A stretch of DNA of 50,192 nt from a virus. Both the position numbers and the translations under genes were made by a program. Of this stretch, positions 42,409 to 50,192 are shown one piece after another; within the stretch, counting starts at the first letter, position 1; each line of letters begins with the position of its first letter. A model generated the notes under the pieces. It did not search any database. It was not told the origin of the DNA and saw only the letters and a program-made list of their open reading frames with translations. The stretch is taken from the IMG/VR virus record IMGVR_UViG_3300030012_004039, positions 53,844 through 104,035 of that record, one strand, 5' to 3'.

Positions 42409-44102
42409 TATGTTATCTCCAGATCGCTAAATGTTGAATTAAACGTTGATCCTGAAGCAGGTCTAGTAGCTTCTAAAAAAGATCCAGTACCTCGTGCTTG
42501 AAGTTGTACGTCATAAATTTGATTTACATTTGATGGTGGTACTGATACTGAAACATTTTGCCAGTCATTAGCAAAAGCAGTTATATAAGAACTAGTTATA
42601 ATTAATCCTGATCCGGTGGTATATGTTACTAATCCTGCTGTAGCTCCGGAGCTTGATGGGTAGCCGGGCATATATTTAACTAATATTCCTGGCTTTTGAT
42701 CATTTAGTACATTTACATTATTGTACCATCTTGCATTAACACTAGCGGTAAATGCTGAGCCTGAAAGTACTGGAACTAGAAACGATTGAATACCCTCACC
42801 ATTTATTACTATACCTTCTCCAGATTGAGATACTGATGAGGTGTAATCGACAGAAGAATATTCATATGCACCTAAATCTCTAGACGTTTTATTTGCTTCT
42901 TTGGTATGAAGCGAATGTGTTGCTAGTCCCATTGCTCTTGGATGACCGAGAATATCAGTATCAACAGTTTCATGTGGTACAGGTATTCTTGAACTAGCAG
43001 CTATAGAATAATTTCTAGTGTGTTCATGATGAGTATCACTTTTACCTCTTAATCCATGATTTAATAAAGTTGGTTTTACAGCTTCAACAATTTTCCATGC
43101 TCCATTATATGAATAAAGTACTGCAGGTCCTTTTTTAGTTCCATTATCTCCAACTACAAAACCTGTTGAATTAGGTATATTACTTGTAGATGATTGCATT
43201 CTACCTAATCCAGGTCCATACATTACATTTGCTATTCCTCCACGATAAGTAGAATATAACGATCCTCCACCGATATAACTACCACTTAATATAGCACCTG
43301 ATGATCCCTGATTTTGACCAGAAAATCCAAAAACAGTACCAAGAAGTACAGAATCATGTACTTCGTCAGAATTATTAGCTCCTCTTGCTCCATAACCTCC
43401 TGCTAAAGCAAATCCATTACAAACATTATCATTATTCCAAAAATTTGCTCCGTATCCACCTACCGATACACAATCAACAACATAATCAGCTAGATAAAAT
43501 CCTCCATATCCTGCTACTGCCAACGAATGAACATGTTTATAACCTTGATAATACCCGTATACAGCTGAAATAGCTATACAGTTATTAGTACTTACTCTAT
43601 AAAATCCATAATAAACATTTTGTGCTAAACAGTTGTGTGCATTATAATATCCATCACTTTGACCGTAAAATCCATAACTTAAATGGTTAGTCGTTAGATC
43701 TGCTGAATTATCAAAAGCATTACCTCCTCCATCTACATGTAAATTATGTACCTCGGTTCTCAATTTAGTTATTTCAAATACTCGTCCAAGTACTGAACTA
43801 TTAGATGATTGAGCGTTTATATCTTTTTCATCAGTATTAGTAATTCGAATAACACCTTTCTTTTGCCCAATAAACTGTTCACAATCAGGATCACCTATTA
43901 TTTTATTGTTAAGTGATGTACTACCATTTGAAGCATTATCCATATCGAATATACCACGATAAGTACCTGGTGCGATATAAAGAATATCACCTGCTGAAGA
44001 TAATGCATCCAATCCGGCTTGTAACGTAGCTTTAGCATTTGCTACCGATGTACCATCTTGAGAATCATTACCAGTCTGTGCACTTACATAAAACGTAGCC
44101 AT
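42408..44102 (-). CDS. Right-handed beta-helix (pectate-lyase-like) tail spike or fibre
   Basis: 564 residues. N-terminal FYVSAQTGNDSQDGTS and LYIAPGTYRGIFDMDN match the first rungs of pectate-lyase/NosD-type parallel beta-helices in phage spikes. Many rungs follow with repeated YGFYGQ, YYGFYR, YGYYQGY and GGYGA turns (about residues 140-260), aromatic and glycine-rich, a likely glycan-facing surface. The C-terminal third (SGEGIVINGEGIQSFLVPV onward) is a separate beta-sandwich, perhaps a trimerisation or carbohydrate-binding domain. It is coupled to the 78-residue gene. Receptor binding is inferred; enzymatic activity is uncertain. Confidence 0.72.
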   Translation of the reverse strand: MATFYVSAQTGNDSQDGTSVANAKATLQAGLDALSSAGDILYIAPGTYRGIFDMDNASNGSTSLNNKIIGDPDCEQFIGQKKGVIRITNTDEKDINAQSSNSSVLGRVFEITKLRTEVHNLHVDGGGNAFDNSADLTTNHLSYGFYGQSDGYYNAHNCLAQNVYYGFYRVSTNNCIAISAVYGYYQGYKHVHSLAVAGYGGFYLADYVVDCVSVGGYGANFWNNDNVCNGFALAGGYGARGANNSDEVHDSVLLGTVFGFSGQNQGSSGAILSGSYIGGGSLYSTYRGGIANVMYGPGLGRMQSSTSNIPNSTGFVVGDNGTKKGPAVLYSYNGAWKIVEAVKPTLLNHGLRGKSDTHHEHTRNYSIAASSRIPVPHETVDTDILGHPRAMGLATHSLHTKEANKTSRDLGAYEYSSVDYTSSVSQSGEGIVINGEGIQSFLVPVLSGSAFTASVNARWYNNVNVLNDQKPGILVKYMPGYPSSSGATAGLVTYTTGSGLIITSSYITAFANDWQNVSVSVPPSNVNQIYDVQLQARGTGSFLEATRPASGSTFNSTFSDLEIT

Positions 44103-44105
44103 ATT

Positions 44106-44468
44106 TTATCCCTCTAATACTGTTCTATCAATTTGTCTTTCTCTTATAACTTGTAATGTAGGTTCAGTTAATGTATCATTATAAGAGCCAGTTTCATATG
44201 TTTTGTAAGAAATAGATCTACCTACTATTTCACCATTTTCAAGTTCATTAATAAAATAACGTTGAATAGAAAGTTGCTTATCATTAGATTTAGATTTTTT
44301 AATAAATCCAACTATAACACCTTCACTTGTATAGCTTTTAGTTTCTAAATCAGCTGAAGCGTTAACTTCATCTACATAAGTATTTAACGGATTTATTTTA
44401 CTTTCAGTTTCTTCGTTAATTTTTTCTATTAACATTTCATGTAATTCTTGAATTGTATAATCACTCAT
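44106..44468 (-). CDS. Unknown fibre-region protein, 120 residues
   Basis: N-terminal helix (YTIQELHEMLIEKINEETES) followed by a beta-rich domain (EGVIVGFIKKSKSNDKQLS, GEIVGRSISYKTYETGSYN). Lies between the ISASG fibre and the beta-helix protein with 3-9 base gaps. AGGAG precedes its ATG. Position suggests a fibre adaptor or chaperone; no family recognised. Confidence 0.55.
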   Translation of the reverse strand: MSDYTIQELHEMLIEKINEETESKINPLNTYVDEVNASADLETKSYTSEGVIVGFIKKSKSNDKQLSIQRYFINELENGEIVGRSISYKTYETGSYNDTLTEPTLQVIRERQIDRTVLEG

Positions 44469-44477
44469 AACTTTCTC

Positions 44478-46895
44478 CTATGTTAATTCTACCCATGTTT
44501 TATCTGGATCAAAAAAGATTCCTCGAGATGTCTGATCAATTTTATAGCCTATAATTCGTACATATGCTCCAGCTGTTGTCGGCGCTGTTCCGGTAGTAAG
44601 CCCAGGTGATTCACTTATATATAATGGATCACCTACGGAACCAAACGAATAATTACCGTGATATATAACTCCTTTCAATAAAAATGTTGGTGTACCGCTT
44701 TCAATTGCAATACCTAACATACCTATTGAAGTTGAAGAAACATTTGCATCTGCTAATTCCCATTGATTCTCACTATCCATACAATATAAACCACCTGCAA
44801 TTATATCACCATTTACTCCATTTGGTCCAGTACCTATTGTTATAATATCACCTCCTGATACATTAACAGTTGAATCATTTACATACTCCCTATACTTTGA
44901 CGTAACGGTTCCACTTGCACTAATATTCATTGAGGCTGTTAGATTACCAATTATATTGACACTAGTAGTCTTTGATTTTATAACTACATCACCATTAATT
45001 AAACCTATATAATCATTATTATTAGCATTTGTAAATCTAAATTTACTAGCATACATATCTCCACTTGCGCTTATATCACTTGAAGCAGTAACTGGAGCAT
45101 TTAATGTCAGATTTGCTGAAGAAATAACGGCAGGAACTGTAGGTTCGAGTACTCTTAATTTTATTCCATCAAACGTAGCGACTCTTTGACTACCTGCTTC
45201 TATTTCGTTGGCATTAACAATTCCACTTGCACTTATACCGCCTGAAGATGTTATGTCACCTGAAACGTGGTCTATTGTTACTACTTCTCCAACACTTGGA
45301 TCAACACCATTATTAAAACTAGATGAATGTTGAGCAGTAAAAGCTATTGAGCTTCCGCCTTGTGAAACTACATGACCAAAAGTGGTATCACCAAATACAA
45401 GAAAATTAGTACCGCCTATTCCAACTGATTTTAGTATTTCAGTATTATTTATATCTACGGTAGAAAATAAGCCTCCACTTGCACTTATATCACCTGATGC
45501 GGTTATGTTACCATCAAAACTATACTTTCTTATAGTACCATCATGTTTACCAAATTTAGCTCCTACTGCATTACCAGCTCCTCCTATTCTAAATTCATTA
45601 TCAGCACTATTTAATACTGCAAGTCCATCAACATTATATGAATTTGCAGATATTATACCACTTGAACTTATAGTACCTGAGGCTGTTAAAGGACCTTCTA
45701 TCTCAACACTTCCAGTTAAGTTAGTTTTACCCATAACCATTAATTGATAAGTTGGTGTTCCTGCTAATCCATAATTATCAGTAGGCCATTTATTAGCACT
45801 ATTACCTATACCAACATGATTTCTAAATGCCATCATATCGGTTGCTGCATCAAGTTTGAATGCAATAGCATTATCAGATTTGATTGAAAAATCAATATCT
45901 TCAGAATCATCATTAAAAGTAATTACTCTCTGACCACCATCAGGAGATGCTAATTTTAACATTGATGATAAAGCGGCATTTGCTGAAGAACCTTTTGCTT
46001 CGATAAGATCTGGTCCTATAGTTAACATTTCTCCGTTTTCTGCAGCTCCTGGCGGTTTAGTGGTAAATTTTATTGTTTGGTTGTTTGTACTAGGAGCTAT
46101 AGTTCCGTTCGCTGGTAAAATAAAATTACTAGCGTGTATATCACCACTTGCACTTATATCTCCTGAAGCTGTTACATTACCTAAAATATGTGCTCCATGA
46201 GAAAGTAAAATATGGCTTCCATCACCGTTTATACTATTATCCCTGATAAACATACCGACAGGTTCCATTGCAAAACTTTGAGCTGCAACGGCTCCACTTG
46301 CACTTATATCTCCTGAGGCTGTTATTTCTGTTCCTATAAAATTACCACTTGCACTTATATTACCTGAGGCTGTTATTGCTCCTTTTACATGTACTTGTGT
46401 ACTATTATTACCTGGAGTATCAGTAATTTCAAATTTATCTGTATTTGCAACTATATGAGCTCCAGTTTGCATATTAATTTGAAGTGCAGTTGTTTGAGTC
46501 TGGTCTAACAGAATTACACGTCCTGCTATATTAGCGTCTTTATCCCCTAAAAATATTTTACTAGGACTCGCATCTATAATACCTGAGGCTGTTATATCAC
46601 CGTTTACTTCTAGATTGTTAGTAATAATATTTCCACTTGCGCTTATATCACCTGAGGCTGTTATGTCACCTTGTACTAAAAAACTATCAGAAGCCATAGA
46701 TGCTGTTTCAGCATAAGAGGATGATACTTCTTTTAGTACTTCAACAGAAGCAGATATCGCATGACTAGCAGTTACTTGAAGTACAGGAGCAAGCGAACCT
46801 GTTCCATCAGTTACTTGACCACTGCTAGATATCTGTAATACTCTTTGATAAGTATCTTGTATATTTTGACCTGTAAAATCGTTTGGTCCGGACAT
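44478..46895 (-). CDS. Long tail fibre with ITASGDISASG repeats
   Basis: 805 residues. About ten copies of ITASG(D/N)ISASG and close variants are spread along the chain (near residues 80, 98, 170, 190, 240, 400, 465, 550, 605 and 660), separated by beta-rich spacers of unequal length. Such repeats form trimeric beta-prism fibres in marine T4-like phages. The N-terminus (FTGQNIQDTYQRVLQISSSG) is probably the attachment domain; the C-terminus contains a Gly/Thr-rich tip (YHGNYSFGSVGDPLYISE) that could touch the receptor. Matching DNA repeats give a recombination substrate. Confidence 0.8.
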   Translation of the reverse strand: MSGPNDFTGQNIQDTYQRVLQISSSGQVTDGTGSLAPVLQVTASHAISASVEVLKEVSSSYAETASMASDSFLVQGDITASGDISASGNIITNNLEVNGDITASGIIDASPSKIFLGDKDANIAGRVILLDQTQTTALQINMQTGAHIVANTDKFEITDTPGNNSTQVHVKGAITASGNISASGNFIGTEITASGDISASGAVAAQSFAMEPVGMFIRDNSINGDGSHILLSHGAHILGNVTASGDISASGDIHASNFILPANGTIAPSTNNQTIKFTTKPPGAAENGEMLTIGPDLIEAKGSSANAALSSMLKLASPDGGQRVITFNDDSEDIDFSIKSDNAIAFKLDAATDMMAFRNHVGIGNSANKWPTDNYGLAGTPTYQLMVMGKTNLTGSVEIEGPLTASGTISSSGIISANSYNVDGLAVLNSADNEFRIGGAGNAVGAKFGKHDGTIRKYSFDGNITASGDISASGGLFSTVDINNTEILKSVGIGGTNFLVFGDTTFGHVVSQGGSSIAFTAQHSSSFNNGVDPSVGEVVTIDHVSGDITSSGGISASGIVNANEIEAGSQRVATFDGIKLRVLEPTVPAVISSANLTLNAPVTASSDISASGDMYASKFRFTNANNNDYIGLINGDVVIKSKTTSVNIIGNLTASMNISASGTVTSKYREYVNDSTVNVSGGDIITIGTGPNGVNGDIIAGGLYCMDSENQWELADANVSSTSIGMLGIAIESGTPTFLLKGVIYHGNYSFGSVGDPLYISESPGLTTGTAPTTAGAYVRIIGYKIDQTSRGIFFDPDKTWVELT

Positions 46896-46907
46896 AACTT
46901 ATCGCTC

Positions 46908-47480
46908 CTAATTTCGTTTTTCAAGAACCTTGATAACTTTACTAATTACAGGAGCTTTCTGACTTTCTGTAATATTATTATCAGTTATGTACTCTCCAAT
47001 AATATTATTTAATTTATCTTTTTTAACTGTTAAGTTTTTTAGATTTATATTTTCACGTATCAGCATTTTCATAATATTAATAACGTGTTGTTTTTCGCTT
47101 ACTGTAACTTTATTTTCTTTCATAACTTCAACTTTTAATTTAGGTTTTTTAGATTCAATAATAGGAGCTTGTTGAGATTTTATTTCTACTGTTACTTTTT
47201 TAGAAGTATCAACAGTAAACTCACTCTCCCAAGGGGTAAAATAAGTATCTTCAGCGATTACTTCTAATTTTATTTTACCTTTAGTATCTTCATCTAACAA
47301 CCCTCTTAATCTTTTAACAGGGATACTAACTTTACCAGATTCGGTAATAGTTCCTTTAAATAAAAGATCAAAACCTTCACCTTCTACAACTAATCTTGCT
47401 ATAGATTTTTTTAAAGAAGCACCTTCTAACTGTATTTTAGCTTCGAAATTTTCTATTTTATCAGTGTATAATTTGTACAT
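46908..47480 (-). CDS. Unknown fibre-region protein, 190 residues
   Basis: N-terminal half is beta-rich, like an immunoglobulin-type or baseplate arm domain (FEAKIQLEGASLKKSIARLV and GTITESGKVSIPVKRL); the C-terminal half is helical and basic (MKMLIRENINLKNLTVKKDK). No family recognised. Overlaps the upstream gene by 20 bases. Could be a fibre-attachment or capsid-decoration protein. Confidence 0.55.
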   Translation of the reverse strand: MYKLYTDKIENFEAKIQLEGASLKKSIARLVVEGEGFDLLFKGTITESGKVSIPVKRLRGLLDEDTKGKIKLEVIAEDTYFTPWESEFTVDTSKKVTVEIKSQQAPIIESKKPKLKVEVMKENKVTVSEKQHVINIMKMLIRENINLKNLTVKKDKLNNIIGEYITDNNITESQKAPVISKVIKVLEKRN

Positions 47481-47754
47481 TTCGTTTTATCTCCTCAGCA
47501 ATAAGTTCAACATCTTTTGCGTAGGCTTTAATATTTTTAACTTCTTTTTTTTCGTCATATATTTCAACACCTTTATACTGCATTATAAGTCTGATAAATT
47601 TTTTCTTCTTTTTATCAGAAAGTGTATCAAGTTTTTTTGGAATTCCACCTGTTCCGGTTGATATAATCTCTTCTATTATTTCAACTAGATTCCATAAATG
47701 AGGATTATCATCCCATTTAAAGTTAGCTTCATTCCATTTAATTTTTGTTGCCAT
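47461..47754 (-). CDS. Small unknown protein with atypical start, 97 residues
   Basis: Begins MATKIKWNEANFKWDDNPHLW and continues as a charged helix (KLDTLSDKKKKKFIRLIMQY). The ATG is one base from a perfect GATATTTATA motif and has no Shine-Dalgarno; no later in-frame Met is suitable. Its end overlaps the next gene by 20 bases. No family recognised. Confidence 0.55.
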   Translation of the reverse strand: MATKIKWNEANFKWDDNPHLWNLVEIIEEIISTGTGGIPKKLDTLSDKKKKKFIRLIMQYKGVEIYDEKKEVKNIKAYAKDVELIAEEIKRNVQIIH

Positions 47755-47755
47755 A

Positions 47756-47765
47756 TATAAATATC
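47756..47765 (-). promoter_or_regulatory. GATATTTATA motif touching a start codon
   Basis: Perfect copy ending one base before the ATG of the 97-residue gene, with no space for a leader. Confidence 0.45.
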
Positions 47766-47798
47766 ATCCTATTATATTTAAAGTTAACTTGATTCTAA

Positions 47799-48764
47799 TT
47801 ATCTCATATCTAAGGTAACTGATCTTTCAGAACCGCCTGCATCTCTACCGGTAAAAGTTACTGTACCAAATGTCGATCTTCCATCTCCTTGAACATATGT
47901 AATAGTTAACCCACCTATAGTCATTGTACTTAAGGCAGGATTAACTAGAACTTGTCTAGATGCTTTTAATGATTCGGCTTGACCAGATGAAACACCAGTA
48001 TTATCTATAAATGTCAAAGGATGGCTCGCATTTAATTCATCTCCTGTTACTGTTACTTTTGTTGCAGATCCAGCATTACCAGTTGTTGCTTGATTACCGG
48101 TAGAGTTAACACCGGGTAAGTTAATATCTCTACTACCATCGAAAGATACACCACCTATTGATCTTGCAGTTGCTAATTCAGTAGCAGTTGCAGCATTACC
48201 AGTTGTCATACTACTAGTAACTGCATATGACGCAGAAGTTGCTGTTGCAGCATTACCTGTAGTATCTTGACTACCTCGTGTATTTACTCCTGGTAAATTA
48301 ATATTAGCAGAACCATCAAAAGATACACCACCAATAGTTCTAGCTGTACGAAATTTTTCAGCTTTAATATCTTTTTCTTCTGCAGTTCTTGATAATTTTA
48401 ATAAAGCTTCTTTATTGGTTCTTGCTCTTTTCGGATCTACATCTTGTTTAGTATCTCTAATATCGAACGAAGTTGCTGGATCTTTAGTACCAATACCTAT
48501 CTCACCACTACCTGATATATAGAATGCTACCCTGTCATGTGTTGTACCAGCTGATTGAGAGGGTATCCTAAATTGAATACTGCTTATATCGTCAGGATCA
48601 GCTTCAATAGCGAACGACGATGATGCAGCAATAACAAGTGACATTGATTCAATACTATTAAAAGAACTTGAATGTATTCCTGGTTTCAACATATGAAACG
48701 AACCACTTGCGTCAGTAAAACTAATAGGAATCTTACTTATACCATTACTATCATATTGTGTCAT
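47799..48764 (-). CDS. Tail fibre protein with repeated TARTIGGVSFDGS units
   Basis: 321 residues. Contains two copies of TAR(T/S)IGGVSFDGS followed by INLPGVN, and three TTGNA(A/G)(T/S)AT units, a repeat set common in T4-type fibre tips and short tail fibres. The C-terminus (TIGGLTITYVQGDGRSTFG) is beta-rich. It starts in the stop codon of the S74 fibre gene (TAATG), suggesting both proteins are made together and may be parts of one fibre. Confidence 0.75.
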   Translation of the reverse strand: MTQYDSNGISKIPISFTDASGSFHMLKPGIHSSSFNSIESMSLVIAASSSFAIEADPDDISSIQFRIPSQSAGTTHDRVAFYISGSGEIGIGTKDPATSFDIRDTKQDVDPKRARTNKEALLKLSRTAEEKDIKAEKFRTARTIGGVSFDGSANINLPGVNTRGSQDTTGNAATATSASYAVTSSMTTGNAATATELATARSIGGVSFDGSRDINLPGVNSTGNQATTGNAGSATKVTVTGDELNASHPLTFIDNTGVSSGQAESLKASRQVLVNPALSTMTIGGLTITYVQGDGRSTFGTVTFTGRDAGGSERSVTLDMR

Positions 48765-50192
48765 TATTTATTCTCCAATTCAGCTATCCTTGCTTCTAAT
48801 TCTTGTATTTTTTGTATTGCAGCAGATAAAATAGCTCTTTCATTAATATCAACAGGAACTTTTTTATCTGAAAGAAGTTCATAACGTTCTGCTGATCCAG
48901 TAGGATTACCTTTTGCTTTTATCTTTTTACCACTTTCATTGTATTTGTAATCGGGACCATAAGTTGCAAACAATGGATTAACTTCAGCTATTTCTTCTGC
49001 AATAAATCCTAGATCTTTACCATCACCATTTTTATAGTCAAATTCAACCGACCTAATTTTACTAATATTATCACTAGTTTCAATTGACTTTATATTTTTC
49101 TTTATTTTTCGTGTAGATGAAGTATGTGTTAATTCTTTTGTACTTGTGTTAAATTTAACGTTATTACCAGTACTTGCTTCTAGTAAATTATAAGCGTGTA
49201 TACCTCCATCGGATGCTACTCTAAAATTATGATTACCTGTTGACTCGTTACCACCATTATGAAAATCCATATGCCCGTCAGTAGTACCAAATCTAGCATC
49301 AGTATCGTTATGCTGGAACCATAAATATTCACTAGTAGTAGGACCTGTTCTTACACCATCTTTCACCCAGTAAAATCCATTTGTTCCTTGGAAGCAATAT
49401 GCATCGGTTGAACCATTATTAGTAGCTGATGCTACAATACCTATTAAAGTATCAGTAGTTGAATTATTAGATGCTTGAGCATTAGCACGTATTGCAGCTC
49501 TCGGTTGACCTGCTGTTTGTGCAGCTTGAGTAAGATATTCAACTCGCATAGCTTGCGAGCCACCGGTTGCAGCATCACCTGTAATAGAACAAGCAGCTCT
49601 TTGACGAGTAATATAAACAGTTTCGGTTGATGTCGCTCCTTCAGGATCTTCATCATCACCTATTACTGTTAAATGGCCAGGAAATAGTTTTGCATTGACG
49701 TTAGTAAAAGAAGAGAAAGAGGACATTATACCAGCTTTTCTACTTTTCAATTCAATACCACTTAATCCTGTATCTTGCGCAGCTGGACATGTAGCGGTAG
49801 CATTAGCACCTTTACCTAGTGTTATTGGTGGTAATTCAGTAATATTAGTAGTAAACTCAAACATATTGCTACTACCTGAGAAAAAACGTATTTCAGAAGG
49901 ATCACCTTGACCATCGATCACTATTCTTGTTTTACTTGTATCAGTATTAGTAGTAATAAATCCTGAGCCTGATATCTCCATATTACCACCGGTTAGTTTA
50001 GTTTCTTCGAACGTCCAACCACCTATTCGTGAAACTGCATTACCTCCATCTTTACCTGCAAAAAATGTTATATTACCACTACTATCTCTACATTTAAATC
50101 CATTAGATAACATATCTATTCTGTCATTGCCAGTCTGTGCGGCAGCACTTGTATTTGGATTGAGCTTTTCATTTGCGACATTAAATGGTGAT
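48764..50192 (-). CDS. Tail fibre with C-terminal S74 autoprotease chaperone, 5' end outside window
   Basis: At least 475 residues, because the frame stays open to the right edge (upstream of the ATG at 50113 the reading continues, for example NEKLNPNTSAAAQTGNDRID). The C-terminal domain begins with THSSTRKIKKNIKS, the Ser/Lys start of the S74 intramolecular chaperone that folds fibre trimers and then cleaves itself off, and includes VEFDYKNGDGKDLGFIAEE and ends in a coiled coil (AAIQKIQELEARIAELENK). The central part has beta-helix-like RIGGWTFEETKLTGGNMEI units. Cut site is expected at the first Ser of SSTRK. Confidence 0.85.
   Translation of the reverse strand, partial: SPFNVANEKLNPNTSAAAQTGNDRIDMLSNGFKCRDSSGNITFFAGKDGGNAVSRIGGWTFEETKLTGGNMEISGSGFITTNTDTSKTRIVIDGQGDPSEIRFFSGSSNMFEFTTNITELPPITLGKGANATATCPAAQDTGLSGIELKSRKAGIMSSFSSFTNVNAKLFPGHLTVIGDDEDPEGATSTETVYITRQRAACSITGDAATGGSQAMRVEYLTQAAQTAGQPRAAIRANAQASNNSTTDTLIGIVASATNNGSTDAYCFQGTNGFYWVKDGVRTGPTTSEYLWFQHNDTDARFGTTDGHMDFHNGGNESTGNHNFRVASDGGIHAYNLLEASTGNNVKFNTSTKELTHTSSTRKIKKNIKSIETSDNISKIRSVEFDYKNGDGKDLGFIAEEIAEVNPLFATYGPDYKYNESGKKIKAKGNPTGSAERYELLSDKKVPVDINERAILSAAIQKIQELEARIAELENK

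Noticed and set aside
44478-46895. CRISPR-like array in the repeated fibre gene
   Set aside because: Repeats are in frame, imperfect, unequally spaced and encode the ISASG motif.
9795-47765. T4 late promoters pointing to the right (TATAAATA on the plus strand)
   Set aside because: No plausible plus-strand genes lie downstream; the sites cluster just before minus-strand starts, so I treat them as minus-strand elements.
48764-50113. Fibre gene starting at the ATG at 50113
   Set aside because: The frame is open through the window edge with fibre-like sequence, so this ATG is internal.

Overview
The window is a 50 kb piece of a T4-like (tailed, contractile, Tevenvirinae-related but distant) bacteriophage genome. 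It is AT-rich and every convincing gene lies on the minus strand, so transcription runs from high to low coordinates. The structural genes follow the T4 order: large terminase, portal, prohead protease, scaffold, major capsid, neck 13/14/15, sheath and tube, then a tail-assembly chaperone pair, a tape measure and a hub. The replication genes (32, uvsX, RNase H-like, 41) follow downstream and end in a class II ribonucleotide reductase cut by the window edge. The host is not stated by the sequence. Two lipoproteins, one with a TSCEKE lipobox context and a C-terminal CIYP, resemble Bacteroidetes (flavobacterial) lipoproteins, and many genes start without a Shine-Dalgarno sequence, so a marine Bacteroidetes host is my best inference.

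Layout in transcription order (right to left). 50192-42172: tail-fibre and adhesin region with a fibre ending in an S74 autoprotease domain, an ISASG-repeat fibre and a beta-helix protein. 42141-37653: accessory block with a fused nucleotidyltransferase/RNA-ligase-like protein, a zinc-ribbon protein, an XhlA-like holin candidate and a likely spanin. 37626-27318: DNA packaging and head genes (17, 20, several internal or scaffold-type proteins, 21, 22, 23). 27215-21280: phoH, neck proteins, sheath and tube. 21185-11133: tail chaperones with a probable programmed frameshift, tape measure and baseplate/hub with an M23 peptidase. 11080-5566: a divergent family A DNA polymerase-like protein, a 635-residue unknown and small unknown or membrane proteins. 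5494-1: recombination and replication genes and NrdJ.

Regulation: a motif reading GATATTTATA on the coding strand recurs just upstream of many start codons. It is the reverse complement of the T4 late promoter core extended by two bases, and is a candidate late promoter or other expression element of this phage. Three intrinsic terminators were found (after genes 19 and 23 and after the 30112-30477 gene). Many gene junctions overlap as TAATG, which suggests coupled translation.

Most interesting points: the frameshift candidate between tube and tape-measure genes; a set of proteins beginning with a short helix that ends in the T4 prohead-protease cleavage pattern (L/I-x-E), one of them the fused nucleotidyltransferase/ligase, which could therefore be packaged and injected; the stripped-down PolA-like protein; a possible single-protein spanin; and an unlisted 40-codon gene between the scaffold-region genes and gene 21. 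Coordinates were worked out by hand and no database search was possible.
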